A DNA stretch of 64,000 bases from Sphingomonas pituitosa NBRC 102491. Lineage in GTDB: Bacteria; Pseudomonadota; Alphaproteobacteria; Sphingomonadales; Sphingomonadaceae. Under the pieces are notes generated by a model. The model was not told the origin of the DNA and made no database searches. It saw only the letters and a program-made list of their open reading frames with translations. The stretch spans positions 37,237 to 101,236 of the forward strand of contig NZ_BCYY01000019.1 of assembly GCF_001598435.1 (NCBI RefSeq), in the 5' to 3' direction. Numbering within the stretch: position 1 is the stretch's first letter; every line of letters begins with the position of its first letter. Below are positions 34,360 through 42,750 of this stretch, in pieces. Position numbers and translations under genes: made by a program.

Positions 34360-34896
34360 ATGAAGGCTTGGGAAATCGGCGCGAGTGCGGCAGCCATCGG
34401 CGCACTGCTGGGCGGCTGCGCGACGACGCAGCAGAACGCACGCTATATGGCCGGCCACTTTCGCGCGCAGGCGGAACTGCACGATGCCGCCGGCACGGTG
34501 GTCGGCACCGCCGTGGCGGAGCAGGTGGAGGGATCGATCCGCGTGCTGGTCGACGTGAACGGCATCTCGCCGGGGCCGCACGGCGTGCATGTCCACACCA
34601 CCGGCACCTGTACCGCGCCCGACTTCGCCAGCGCCGGCGGCCACTGGAACCCCGGTGCCACCAAGCACGGCAAGGAAAACCCGATGGGCCCGCATGCCGG
34701 CGACCTGCCGAACATGAAGGTCGACGAGAAGGGGCATGGCCATATCAGCTTCACGCTGGCCGGCGGCACCTTCGACCAGCTGATGGACCAGGACGGCGCG
34801 GCATTGGTCGTCCATGCCGGCGAGGACGATTACAAGTCCGATCCGGCGGGCAACAGCGGCGGGCGGATCGCCTGCGGCGTGTTCCAGACGGCCTGA
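34360..34896 (+). CDS. sodC: Cu/Zn superoxide dismutase-family lipoprotein
   Basis: A 178-residue protein with a lipoprotein signal (AIGALLGGC). The superoxide dismutase fold has copper ligands in GVHVHTTG, the disulfide and zinc region in CTAPDFASAGGHWNP, a further ligand in MGPHAGDLPNM and the final HAGEDDY plus GGRIACG. It removes periplasmic superoxide from outside sources. The ATG at 34360 is preceded by GGGAG; an earlier in-frame ATG at 34342 is also possible. The convergent transporter gene ends two bases after its stop. Confidence 0.93.
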   Translation: MKAWEIGASAAAIGALLGGCATTQQNARYMAGHFRAQAELHDAAGTVVGTAVAEQVEGSIRVLVDVNGISPGPHGVHVHTTGTCTAPDFASAGGHWNPGATKHGKENPMGPHAGDLPNMKVDEKGHGHISFTLAGGTFDQLMDQDGAALVVHAGEDDYKSDPAGNSGGRIACGVFQTA

Positions 34897-34897
34897 T

Positions 34898-36466
34898 CTA
34901 CACCGCTTCGCCGGCGGCGCGGGCGCGGGCGAGCTTGCTCGCCTCCGCCGCCGGCAGCAGCCGATAGGCGCCCCAGATCGCCGCCAGCGCGAGCGGCACG
35001 CTGGCGAGCAGCGCCAGCACGCCCGTCGCCAGGTCGCCGGTCAGCGTGGCGATGCGCCCTGCGCAATAGGGCCCGAGCGCGAGCCCGATCAGCGTGGTGC
35101 CGATGAAGAAGGCGGCAGTGGCGGTGCCGCGCATCCGGGGCAGCACCAGGTCCTGCGTGGTCGCCGCGGCCGCGCCGAGCCCGCCGCAGATCAGGAACTG
35201 CGCGATCGGCAGCATCACATAGGCCATGGTCAGGCTCTTGGCGGTGAAGAGCAGGATGATCGGCATGATCGGCGTCAGGCACGCGAACAGCAGGACGTGG
35301 ATGCGCCCGACCGGGCTGCGCGCGCGCAGGGCGTCGGCGATGCGCCCCGCCAGCGTCACCCCCAGAAACCCCGCCAGCGCGACCGGCGCGCCGATCCAGA
35401 AGCCGAGCGATCCCAGCTGTTCGGGCGGAATGTCGAAGGCGCGGCGGATGAAGCTGGGCGCGAACCCCGCCATCGCATAGGCAAGGAAGGTGTTCAGGCC
35501 ATAGGCCAGCACCACACACAGAAAGGCGGGCGAGCCGACGATCAGCGCGTAGGTGGGCGGGTCGCGCTGCTTGAGCGCGGTTGCCCAGCTGTAGACGGCA
35601 TAGGCCCCGATCCCGACAGCGATCCATTGCGCCGCCGGCTCCCCGAGCGCGACGAGCAGCGTGACGAGGCCCGCGACCAGCGCCAGCACCGCCAGGTTGC
35701 GTGCCAGCGCGGCCGTGCCCAGCCGGGCGGCGCCGATCAGCGTGAACGGCGGGATGATCGTCAGCAGTTCTTCGAAAAAGGCGCGAAACGGCGCGGGGTG
35801 GGGCGGCGTCGCCATGCCTTCGGAAAGGCCGCGCGGCGGCTCGCGCAGGGTGACGATCCAGGCGGCGACGATCAGGCCGGGCATGCCGACCGCGAGGAAC
35901 GCCGCCTGCCAGCCGACCAGCCCCAGCGGCCCGCCGCCCGGATAGGCCTGGTTCCAGCGCTGGACGATCAGCGCGCCGAGGAACAGCGACAGGCCGCCGC
36001 CCAGATAGACGCCGGAGGAATAGAGCGCGAGCGCGGTGGCGCGCAGCCGCTTGGGAAACCAGTCGGAGATCAGCGAATAGGCGGCGGGCCCGGCGGTCGC
36101 CTCGCCGACACCCACGCCCATCCGCGCCAGTCCGAGGACCAGCCCGGTGCGCGCGAAGCCGGACAGCGCGGTCATGCTCGACCAGAGCGCGAGGCCTGCG
36201 GTCATCAGCCGCACCCGGTGCCAATTGTCCGCAAGCCGCCCCAGCGGGATGCCGAACAGCGCGTAGAACACGCCGAACGCGGTGCCGTAGAGAAAGCCGA
36301 TATCCTGGTCGCGCAGGCCCAGGTCGCGCTTGATGTCGTCGGCGAGGATGGCAACGATCTGGCGATCGATGAAGTTGAGGATATAGACGAGCAGCAGCAA
36401 CGACAGCACGTACCAGGCATAGGGGGTCGCCTTCGCCCCGTCGGGCGTTGGGGGCATGCTGGCCAT
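34898..36466 (-). CDS. MFS transporter (spinster-like family)
   Basis: A 522-residue inner-membrane carrier with 12 predicted helices. It opens YVLSLLLLVYILNFIDRQIV, and the first cytoplasmic loop has the MFS motif GRLADNWHRVRLM. GARMGVGVGEATAGPAAYSL-like sequence in helix 4-5 is typical of the spinster/hexuronate branch of the family. Substrate unknown. The longer reading upstream is an artefact of GC-rich antisense sequence; MASMPPTPDG at 36466 is the natural start, preceded by GGAGAGGAT. Confidence 0.9.
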   Translation of the reverse strand: MASMPPTPDGAKATPYAWYVLSLLLLVYILNFIDRQIVAILADDIKRDLGLRDQDIGFLYGTAFGVFYALFGIPLGRLADNWHRVRLMTAGLALWSSMTALSGFARTGLVLGLARMGVGVGEATAGPAAYSLISDWFPKRLRATALALYSSGVYLGGGLSLFLGALIVQRWNQAYPGGGPLGLVGWQAAFLAVGMPGLIVAAWIVTLREPPRGLSEGMATPPHPAPFRAFFEELLTIIPPFTLIGAARLGTAALARNLAVLALVAGLVTLLVALGEPAAQWIAVGIGAYAVYSWATALKQRDPPTYALIVGSPAFLCVVLAYGLNTFLAYAMAGFAPSFIRRAFDIPPEQLGSLGFWIGAPVALAGFLGVTLAGRIADALRARSPVGRIHVLLFACLTPIMPIILLFTAKSLTMAYVMLPIAQFLICGGLGAAAATTQDLVLPRMRGTATAAFFIGTTLIGLALGPYCAGRIATLTGDLATGVLALLASVPLALAAIWGAYRLLPAAEASKLARARAAGEAV

Positions 36467-36547
36467 ATCCTCTCCTTCGGCGTTGGTCGTGCCGTTGCCA
36501 GCCAGGCTAGCAGAGCGTACCCGTTTTACGAAAGGATGATTTTCGCG

Positions 36548-37018
36548 ATGGCCGAACCGGCATTCCTGTTCGTCTGCTTGGGCAATATCTGTCGCTCGCC
36601 GCTGGCCGAGGCGGCGTTCCGCGCGGCGGCGGAGGACGCGGGCGTCGCGGTGGTCGCCGATTCGGCGGGGACCGGCGGCTGGCATGCGGGGGAGGCGCCC
36701 GATCGCCGCTCGATCGCGGTCGCCGCCAAGCACGGCATCGACATTACCGGCCTGCGCGCCCGCCAGGTGACGCGCGCCGATTTCGAGCGGTTCGACCATA
36801 TCCTCGCGCTCGATCCGCAGAACCTCGCCGATCTGCGCCGGATCGCGCCGCCGGGCCCCCGCGCGCGGCTGCGGCTGCTGCTCGATGCGGTGCCCGGCTG
36901 GGAAGGCCGCGCCGTCGACGATCCCTATTATGGCGGGCCCGAAGGTTTCGATCGCACCTGGGACGAGGTTCGGGCGGCGGCCGACCGGCTGGTGGAAGAA
37001 CTCGTACAGACCCGTTGA
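36548..37018 (+). CDS. Low-molecular-weight protein-tyrosine phosphatase
   Basis: A 156-residue cytoplasmic phosphatase. The catalytic P-loop C-x5-R is CLGNICRS, with Cys near residue 10, and the general-acid Asp is in DDPYYGGPEGF near the C-terminus. RARQVTRADFERFDHILALD is the middle signature. There is no neighbouring tyrosine kinase or capsule locus, so a housekeeping role is more likely than exopolysaccharide control. The following reductase gene starts 18 bases later. Confidence 0.93.
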   Translation: MAEPAFLFVCLGNICRSPLAEAAFRAAAEDAGVAVVADSAGTGGWHAGEAPDRRSIAVAAKHGIDITGLRARQVTRADFERFDHILALDPQNLADLRRIAPPGPRARLRLLLDAVPGWEGRAVDDPYYGGPEGFDRTWDEVRAAADRLVEELVQTR

Positions 37019-37036
37019 ACAACAAGGAGAGGGACC

Positions 37037-38152
37037 ATGGCATTCACCGGACGCGAACTGCGCTCGACGCTCAGCGAGGACGGCACGCTGCGCCTGTCGC
37101 TGGAACAGGTGACCTATGAGGAGCCGGCCGCCGACGAGGTGCTCGTCCGCATCGAGGCGGCACCGATCAACCCGAGCGATCTCGGCCTGCTGCTGGGCCC
37201 GGCCCAGGTCGACAGCCTGCGCGAAGACGGCGACGCGCTCGTCTTCGAAGTGCCCAAGGGCCGGCTCGGCAGCATGAAGGCGCGGCTGGGACAATCGATG
37301 CCCGTCGGCAACGAAGGTGCGGGCACGGTGGTCGCAGCGGGCGCCGATGCCGCGCAGCTGATGGGCAAGCGCGTTTCCGCGATCGGCGGCGCGATGTTCG
37401 CCGACTACCGGCTGCTCAAGGCGCGTGACGTGGTCGAACTGCCCGAGGGCACCGCGGCGGCGGACGGCGCGGCGATCTTCGTCAATCCGCTGACCGCGCT
37501 CGGCTTCGTCGAGACGATGCGGCGCGACGGGCACAGCGCGATCGTCCACACCGCGGCGGCCTCGAATCTGGGGCAGATGCTGCAGAAGATCTGCCTCGCC
37601 GACGGCGTGCCGCTGGTCAACATCGTCCGGTCCGAGGAACAGGCGGCGATCCTGCGCGAGATCGGCGCCACCCATATCGTGAACAGCCGCGACGAGGATT
37701 TCCGCGCAAGGCTGACCGACGCGGTGGCCGAAACCGGCGCCACCATCGCCTTCGACGCGATCGGCGGCGGCACGCTGGGCAGCGACATCCTGCAGGCGAT
37801 GGAAGCCGCGGCGGTGCGCAAGATGACCGAATATAGCCGCTACGGATCCGACCAGTTCAAGCAGCTTTACATCTATGGCGCGCTCGACCTGGCGCCCACC
37901 ACGCTCAACCGGCTGGCCTTCGGCTTCCAGTGGAGCGTGTCGGGCTGGTTGCTGATGCCGTTCCTGCGGCGTGCCGGCATGGAAACCCTGGGCGCGATGC
38001 GGCAGCGGATCCTGGCGGAGCTGACCACCACCTTCGCCAGCCGCTATACCCGCACCGTCGGCCTGGCCGAGGCGCTGCAGCCGGACGTGCTGCGCGCCTA
38101 TGAGCGCAAGGCCACGGGCGAGAAGTTCCTGATCGATCCAGGACTGGGCTGA
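37037..38152 (+). CDS. Zinc-binding-dehydrogenase-superfamily oxidoreductase
   Basis: A 371-residue medium-chain reductase/dehydrogenase. The N-terminal GroES-like domain has EVLVRIEAAPINPSDLGLLL, and the nucleotide domain has IVHTAAASNLGQMLQKICL, the form seen in quinone- or enoyl-reductase branches rather than zinc alcohol dehydrogenases. The catalytic-zinc cysteines are absent, so it is probably an NADPH-dependent reductase. GGAGAGGGACC precedes the ATG. Likely co-transcribed with the phosphatase gene. Confidence 0.85.
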   Translation: MAFTGRELRSTLSEDGTLRLSLEQVTYEEPAADEVLVRIEAAPINPSDLGLLLGPAQVDSLREDGDALVFEVPKGRLGSMKARLGQSMPVGNEGAGTVVAAGADAAQLMGKRVSAIGGAMFADYRLLKARDVVELPEGTAAADGAAIFVNPLTALGFVETMRRDGHSAIVHTAAASNLGQMLQKICLADGVPLVNIVRSEEQAAILREIGATHIVNSRDEDFRARLTDAVAETGATIAFDAIGGGTLGSDILQAMEAAAVRKMTEYSRYGSDQFKQLYIYGALDLAPTTLNRLAFGFQWSVSGWLLMPFLRRAGMETLGAMRQRILAELTTTFASRYTRTVGLAEALQPDVLRAYERKATGEKFLIDPGLG

Positions 38153-38311
38153 GCCGATCGCTTCGTCCCATTTCCGGTTGAATTTCCGGACAAATTGTTT
38201 CCGTCGCATGTCGGAACGAACCTTTCGGCCGCTTGCCCTCTACAATGCAGCTGGGTGGGCTGAACGCGGGGCCGGCAACCAATGCCGGCACCCGACGCGC
38301 GAGGGACGGAA

Positions 38312-39697
38312 ATGCTGCATTGGTTGGAAGTAAAGGCTCCTATTCGAGAGAAGCTGAAGGTCGCCTTCGGATCGATGATCGGGATCATGACGGTCTTGGC
38401 GATCCTCAATCTGGTGCTGCCGCACTGGGTGATGCTGGGGCTGAACGTGGTGGTGATCGTGGCAGGGTTCGTGCTCACCCGCATGTTCAGCCGCATCATC
38501 GCCGACCCGTATGTGACGACCGTGGTGCGCATGGAGGGCCTTGCCGCCGGCAACCTGGCGGCGCCGATCGCGCATACGGACTATGAGGACTGCGTCGGCC
38601 GCATCTCGCGCGCGATGCTGGTGTTCCGCGATGCCGCGGTCGCGCAGCGTGAGGCCGCCGAGCAGCAGGCCGCGGTGGTGCAGGTGCTGGGCCAGTCGCT
38701 CGAACGGCTCGCCAAGGGCGACCTGACCGCCGACGTCACCGCCGATTTCCCCGGCGCCAATGCGGTGCTGAAGAGCAATTTCAACGAAGCGCTGGCCGCG
38801 CTGCGCGAGCTGGTGCGTTCGGTCACGCTCTCGGCCGAGACGATCAGCACCGGCTCGGCGCAGATCGCCGTTGCGTCCGAGGACCTGTCGCGCCGTACCG
38901 AAAGCGCGGCCGGAAGCCTGCAGGAAACCGTCCACGCGATCAGCGAGATGGACCAGCGGCTGCGCAGCACCGCCAGCAGTGCCAGCCAGACGGTGGCGCG
39001 CGCCGATGGCGCGATCACCTCGGTCCAGGCGGGCCGCGACGTCGCCGACGAAGCCGTCGCCGCGATGAGCCGCGTGTCGGAAAGCGCGAAGGGCATCGAC
39101 GACGTGATCGAGGGTCTCGACAAGATCGCTTTCCAGACGCGCGTTCTGGCGATGAACGCCGCGGTGGAGGCCGGTCGCGCCGGTGAGGCGGGCCGCGGCT
39201 TTGCCGTGGTCGCGGACCTGGTCTCGGCACTGGCGATGCGCGCCGAAGAGGAAGCCGGTCGTGCCCGCGATCAGCTGACCACCACCCAGGCGGACGTGAC
39301 GGCGGCGGTGGGCATGGTCCAGCGGGTCGATGATGCCTTCGCCGCGATCGCCACCGATGTCCGCGAAGTGCACGACCTGCTCGGCAGCATGGCCAGCGCG
39401 AACCAGGCCCAGGCCTCGTCGATCGGCGAGATCAGCACCGCGATCACCGTGATGGACCAGGCGACGCAGCAGAATGCCGCGATGGTCGAGGAGACCTCGG
39501 CCGCCGCACGCAACCTGAGCGGCGAAGTCGAGACGCTGAAGCGTTCGGCGCAGGCCTTCACCGTCGGCGACGGCCACAATGCGCGGATGAACCTGCCGCT
39601 CCGCCGCCCGGTGATCGCCGGCAAGCGCCCCGCAGGGCAGGGCCGCGCTGCGGCGCCCGCGCCCGCCATGGCGGACGGCGACTGGGCGTCGTTCTGA
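38312..39697 (+). CDS. Methyl-accepting chemotaxis protein without a periplasmic sensor domain
   Basis: A 461-residue receptor. Two closely spaced membrane helices (about 22-55, with MTVLAILNLVLPHWVMLGLN) leave almost no periplasmic loop, so the usual ligand domain is missing. HAMP-like segments follow (about 60-175), then the signalling domain with hairpin tip IAFQTRVLAMNAAVEAGRAG and GRGFAVVADLVSALA. The C-terminus is DWASF, which fits the xWxxF pentapeptide that tethers CheR/CheB. The signal is probably internal, such as membrane or energy state. No other chemotaxis gene lies nearby. Confidence 0.9.
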   Translation: MLHWLEVKAPIREKLKVAFGSMIGIMTVLAILNLVLPHWVMLGLNVVVIVAGFVLTRMFSRIIADPYVTTVVRMEGLAAGNLAAPIAHTDYEDCVGRISRAMLVFRDAAVAQREAAEQQAAVVQVLGQSLERLAKGDLTADVTADFPGANAVLKSNFNEALAALRELVRSVTLSAETISTGSAQIAVASEDLSRRTESAAGSLQETVHAISEMDQRLRSTASSASQTVARADGAITSVQAGRDVADEAVAAMSRVSESAKGIDDVIEGLDKIAFQTRVLAMNAAVEAGRAGEAGRGFAVVADLVSALAMRAEEEAGRARDQLTTTQADVTAAVGMVQRVDDAFAAIATDVREVHDLLGSMASANQAQASSIGEISTAITVMDQATQQNAAMVEETSAAARNLSGEVETLKRSAQAFTVGDGHNARMNLPLRRPVIAGKRPAGQGRAAAPAPAMADGDWASF

Positions 39698-39712
39698 CGA
39701 CGGCCGACCGGT

Positions 39713-40183
39713 TCAGCCCTCCACCCCGGCATGGGCGTGGAGGCGCTGCCGGGCCGACAGCAGCGGACCCACCGGCTTGGCGAGCGGCGCGAACAGGCCG
39801 AGGCCTACCCGCTGGCCGGGCAGGTTGACATACACCGCCTCGATGCCGCGGGCGCTATAGGCCTCGTGCCAGAAGCCGGCGCCCTGCGGATCCTTCAGAA
39901 AGTCGCCCCACCAGCCCTTGTGCGGCGCGCTGCGGGTGAACGTCTCCAGGCTGGGCAGGTCGCGCCAATATTGGCGGAAGCCGACATGGTTCCAGCCGAA
40001 CAGCATCCCGTCCTCGGCCAGCAGCCCGTCCGGCGGGTTCTTCTTGATGTCGGCGAGCCCGCGGCCGATCCGCATCATGGCGGGGAGCGCGCGCCAGCGG
40101 CGCAGCTTGAACCCCAGAATCACGACGATCAGTTCGGGATAGGCAGCGAGATCGACGGTTTCGCGGAGCGTGTTGGCTTGCAT
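39713..40183 (-). CDS. DUF4188 domain protein
   Basis: A 156-residue protein. It has VILGFKLRRWRALPAMMRIG, then HVGFRQYWRDLPSLETFTRS and GFWHEAYSARGIEAVYVNLP, the layout of DUF4188 proteins, which resemble heme-dependent or ABM-type monooxygenases. Function unknown. It is divergent from a TetR regulator gene, with a double operator in between, so it is almost certainly that regulator's target. AAGGAGAC precedes the ATG. Confidence 0.85.
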   Translation of the reverse strand: MQANTLRETVDLAAYPELIVVILGFKLRRWRALPAMMRIGRGLADIKKNPPDGLLAEDGMLFGWNHVGFRQYWRDLPSLETFTRSAPHKGWWGDFLKDPQGAGFWHEAYSARGIEAVYVNLPGQRVGLGLFAPLAKPVGPLLSARQRLHAHAGVEG

Positions 40184-40192
40184 GGCGAGTCT

Positions 40193-40240
40193 CCTTGTTT
40201 ACACTGTACACGGTACGGTTGGTTTACGGTGTAAACAAGG
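40193..40240. promoter_or_regulatory. TetR-type operator between divergent genes
   Basis: CCTTGTTTACAC (40193-40204) is repeated as a perfect inverse, GTGTAAACAAGG, at 40229-40240. Within it lie two 15-bp near-palindromes, GTTTACACTGTACAC (40197-40211) and GTTTACGGTGTAAAC (40222-40236), with centres 25 bases apart. The region covers the promoters of the DUF4188 gene and the TetR gene, so the regulator should repress both. Confidence 0.8.
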
Positions 40241-40797
40241 TGGAAATTACAGATGGACTGCGCGCGCGGCTGATCGGTGCCGCGACGGTGCTGCTGGACG
40301 AGCAAGGCGAGGCCGGGGTGACGCTGCGCGCGCTCGCCAAGGCGACCGGCGTGTCGGCGATGGCGCCCTATCGGCACTTTGCCGACAAGGCGGCGCTGCT
40401 CGGCGCGGTAGCGGAGGCGGGGTTCGCCGAACTCGCGGCCGTGCTTGCGGAAGCGGATCGGGCGGAGCCGGCCAAGGCGGCATTGGTCGCGCAGGGGCGC
40501 GCCTATTTCCGCTTCGCGCAAGCCCATCCGGCGATGTTCCGGCTGATGTTCGGCGGCGTGCCCGGCTGCACCGTCGCGCCCAAGGACTATGGCGAGGCCT
40601 TCGCGATCCTGTCGCGCCGCGTCGCGAGCCTGGCGGAAGGCGACCCCGGCCCGGCGACGCTCACGGCCTGGGGCGTGGTACATGGCCTCGCCACGCTGGC
40701 GCTGGACGGCAAGGTGCCGGCGGACGACGGCGTCATTACCAGTGCGATGGCGCTGGTGGCGGAGGGGATCGCCGGCGCTCAGGCCCGCAACGGGTAG
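40240..40797 (+). CDS. TetR/AcrR-family transcriptional regulator
   Basis: A 185-residue regulator. The helix-turn-helix is VTLRALAKATGVSAMAPYRHF near residues 25-50, with the typical FADKAALLGAV after it. The C-terminal ligand domain (about 70-185, with RAYFRFAQAHPAMFRLMFGG) matches the TetR_C_33/WHG-type. GTG at 40240 begins exactly at the edge of the inverted repeat; TTG codons upstream would lie inside the operator. It overlaps the convergent thpR gene by 19 bases. Confidence 0.9.
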   Translation: MEITDGLRARLIGAATVLLDEQGEAGVTLRALAKATGVSAMAPYRHFADKAALLGAVAEAGFAELAAVLAEADRAEPAKAALVAQGRAYFRFAQAHPAMFRLMFGGVPGCTVAPKDYGEAFAILSRRVASLAEGDPGPATLTAWGVVHGLATLALDGKVPADDGVITSAMALVAEGIAGAQARNG

Positions 40798-41315
40798 CGC
40801 TCGATCGCCTCGTAGCTTGCACCCTCGCGGCCAAGGTGGCTCTCGTAGAGGAGGAAGCTGTCGACGGTGAACGGCGCGCTGGCGAGCCCGGCATGCGTCT
40901 CGAGGAAGCGATCGTTGGCACCCGCCGCCGCGTTCATCCGGGCAAGCGTGACGTGGGGCAGATAGGCGCGGCGTTCGGGCGCCAGACCGAGGCGGACCAG
41001 CGCCTGGTCGATCTTCTGGTGCAGCTGGGTAACGGCCTCGTGCGGCCGCAGCCCCGCCCACAGCGCGTTCGGACGTCCGCGCGAGTCGAATTCGCCGGCG
41101 CCGGCGACGGCCAGTTCGAACGGTGCGAAGCGGACGTTGCCGAGCGCGATCGCGACCTCTTCCGCCACCGGTCGTTCGACTTCCCCGATATAGCGCAGCG
41201 TGCAATGGAGCTGCCCGTCATGCTGCCAACGCGCGCCCGGCACGCCGCCGGCAAGCGCCAGCAACTGGGCGCGAATCGCAGGGGGCGGGCGGAAGCCGAC
41301 GAACAGACGATGCAT
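40779..41315 (-). CDS. thpR: RNA 2',3'-cyclic phosphodiesterase
   Basis: A 178-residue 2H phosphoesterase. The two catalytic HxT motifs are HCTLRYIG (about residue 42) and HVTLARM (about 126), and the N-terminus RLFVGFRPPPAIR is typical. It opens 2',3'-cyclic phosphate ends of RNA. The start at 41315 gives the standard N-terminus. The 3' end overlaps the end of the TetR gene on the other strand. Confidence 0.93.
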   Translation of the reverse strand: MHRLFVGFRPPPAIRAQLLALAGGVPGARWQHDGQLHCTLRYIGEVERPVAEEVAIALGNVRFAPFELAVAGAGEFDSRGRPNALWAGLRPHEAVTQLHQKIDQALVRLGLAPERRAYLPHVTLARMNAAAGANDRFLETHAGLASAPFTVDSFLLYESHLGREGASYEAIERYPLRA

Positions 41316-41476
41316 GTCGCGCGTTCTAGCGGACCGGCCAGCTTGTTCAAAGCGAACGGAAAGTCGAGCCGCGCCGTGTATCGAAACGTTGCTGGACCCG
41401 GTTTTGCTTGAAAACCACTGTGGCGAAGCCGATATTCGCAGCATCCGGCACTGCGCCGGGAAAAGGAGTTTTTCGA

Positions 41477-42244
41477 ATGGCTAACTGGTCCGATCCCCGC
41501 ACGAGCGAGTCGCCCTTCGCGACCGCGAGTGCACGCGCCGCGGCGCATGACGCGGGGCTCCGGTCGTACATGCTGTCGGTCTACAACTACATGCTGTCCG
41601 GCGTGCTGCTGACCGGCATCGTCGCGCTGGCGTTCGGCAAGGTCGCTTCGCTGCAGGCGCTGCTGTTCCAGCTGGTGGAAACCAGCCGCGGCACGCAGCT
41701 GCAGCCGACGCTGCTCGGCTGGGTGGCGATGATCTCGCCGCTGGCGATCGTGTTCGCGATGAGCTTCGGCCAGAGCCGCATGTCCGAAGGCACGCTGAAG
41801 GCGCTGTTCTTCGCCTATGCCGGCCTGCTGGGTGCGTCGCTCTCGACGATCTTCACCACCTATACCGACATGTCGATCGCCCAGGTGTTCTTCGGCACCG
41901 CCGCCGGCTTCGGCGCGCTGAGCCTGTATGGCTACACCACCAAGAAGGATCTGTCGGGCTTCGGCACCTTCCTGATCATCGGCCTGGTGGGCCTGCTCGT
42001 CGCGTCGATCGTCAACATCTTCCTGCAGTCGGGCATGATGAGCCTGGTGATCAGCGCCGTCGGCGTGCTGATCTTCGCCGGCCTCACCGCCTATGACACG
42101 CAGAAGATCAAGAGCATCTACAGCTATGTCGCCGGTACCCCGGAGCAGGGCAAGGTCGCGATCATGGGGGCGCTGAACCTCTATCTCGACTTCATCAACA
42201 TGTTCCTGTTCCTGCTGCGCCTGTTCGGCAGCTCGCGCGACTGA
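41477..42244 (+). CDS. Bax inhibitor-1/YccA-family membrane protein
   Basis: A 255-residue inner-membrane protein with seven helices after a soluble N-terminus of about 35 residues. SYMLSVYNYMLSGVLLTGIV starts the first span, and GLTAYDTQKIKSIY and LYLDFINMFLFLLRLFG are the conserved C-terminal signatures, with the acidic pair that senses pH in the calcium-leak family. AAAAGGAG precedes the ATG. A strong terminator follows at 42271. Confidence 0.95.
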   Translation: MANWSDPRTSESPFATASARAAAHDAGLRSYMLSVYNYMLSGVLLTGIVALAFGKVASLQALLFQLVETSRGTQLQPTLLGWVAMISPLAIVFAMSFGQSRMSEGTLKALFFAYAGLLGASLSTIFTTYTDMSIAQVFFGTAAGFGALSLYGYTTKKDLSGFGTFLIIGLVGLLVASIVNIFLQSGMMSLVISAVGVLIFAGLTAYDTQKIKSIYSYVAGTPEQGKVAIMGALNLYLDFINMFLFLLRLFGSSRD

Positions 42245-42270
42245 TCCTGCGCGAAATTTGATGCGACAAG

Positions 42271-42305
42271 GGCCCGACGGAGCGATCCGTCGGGCCTTTT
42301 GTTTT
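42271..42305 (+). terminator. Rho-independent terminator of the Bax-inhibitor gene
   Basis: A perfect 11-pair stem GGCCCGACGGA (42271-42281) and TCCGTCGGGCC (42286-42296) with a GCGA tetraloop, followed by TTTTGTTTT. It starts 27 bases after the stop codon. This is the clearest terminator in the window. Confidence 0.93.
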
Positions 42306-42323
42306 GCCCGCTTCCGTCACGAC

Positions 42324-42349
42324 GGAACGCGAATCCACGCCGAACCGTT
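42324..42349 (+). promoter_or_regulatory. EcfG-type general stress promoter
   Basis: GGAAC at 42324-42328 and CGTT at 42346-42349 are separated by 17 bases, the consensus for the alphaproteobacterial stress sigma factor EcfG. The site ends 31 bases before the ATG at 42380. The gene and perhaps the downstream cation transporter would be induced by general stress. Confidence 0.7.
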
Positions 42350-42379
42350 TTCTCCCGGTAACGCTCAGGAGAGTGCAGC

Positions 42380-42739
42380 ATGACCAACAATCCCCTCGAC
42401 CCCGCGATGGACCGGATGTCGGTCGCCCCCGACCCCCGCGCCGACGACGAAGCCAAGGGCGCCGTCCATTCGGCCGATGCCGGCACCGACGCTTCGATCG
42501 AGGAGCGGCTCGCCCGGGATCCGGCGAGCAAGGAAGCCCGGCTTGACCGCGCGCTGGACGAATCGATGGACGCCTCCGATCCGCCCGCCTCTACGCAGCC
42601 GGTCCACAACAACCAGATCCCCGAAAGCTCGGGCTATGACGCCAAGGCGGAGGCCGCGCGCGCCGGGGACAAGGATGCTACTCCCAAGGAAGACCGGGGC
42701 CTGATCGACAAGGCCCTGCACAAGCTCGGGATCGACTGA
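42380..42739 (+). CDS. Acidic, probably disordered stress protein
   Basis: A 119-residue protein rich in Asp, Glu, Ala and Pro, with no hydrophobic core; ASIEERLARDPASKEARLDR and EDRGLIDKALHKLGID are its most regular segments. It has no signal peptide. The EcfG-like promoter just upstream and the highly charged, low-complexity composition suggest a stress-induced hydrophilic protein. It is preceded by AGGAG. Function is otherwise unknown. The cation transporter gene begins 11 bases after its stop. Confidence 0.75.
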   Translation: MTNNPLDPAMDRMSVAPDPRADDEAKGAVHSADAGTDASIEERLARDPASKEARLDRALDESMDASDPPASTQPVHNNQIPESSGYDAKAEAARAGDKDATPKEDRGLIDKALHKLGID

Positions 42740-42750
42740 GGCAGGCGCGG

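Noticed and set aside
34898..38209. 1103-codon minus-strand frame fused upstream of the MFS transporter
   Set aside because: The part above 36466 is antisense to the phosphatase and reductase genes and has shadow-type composition. Only 34898-36466 is real.
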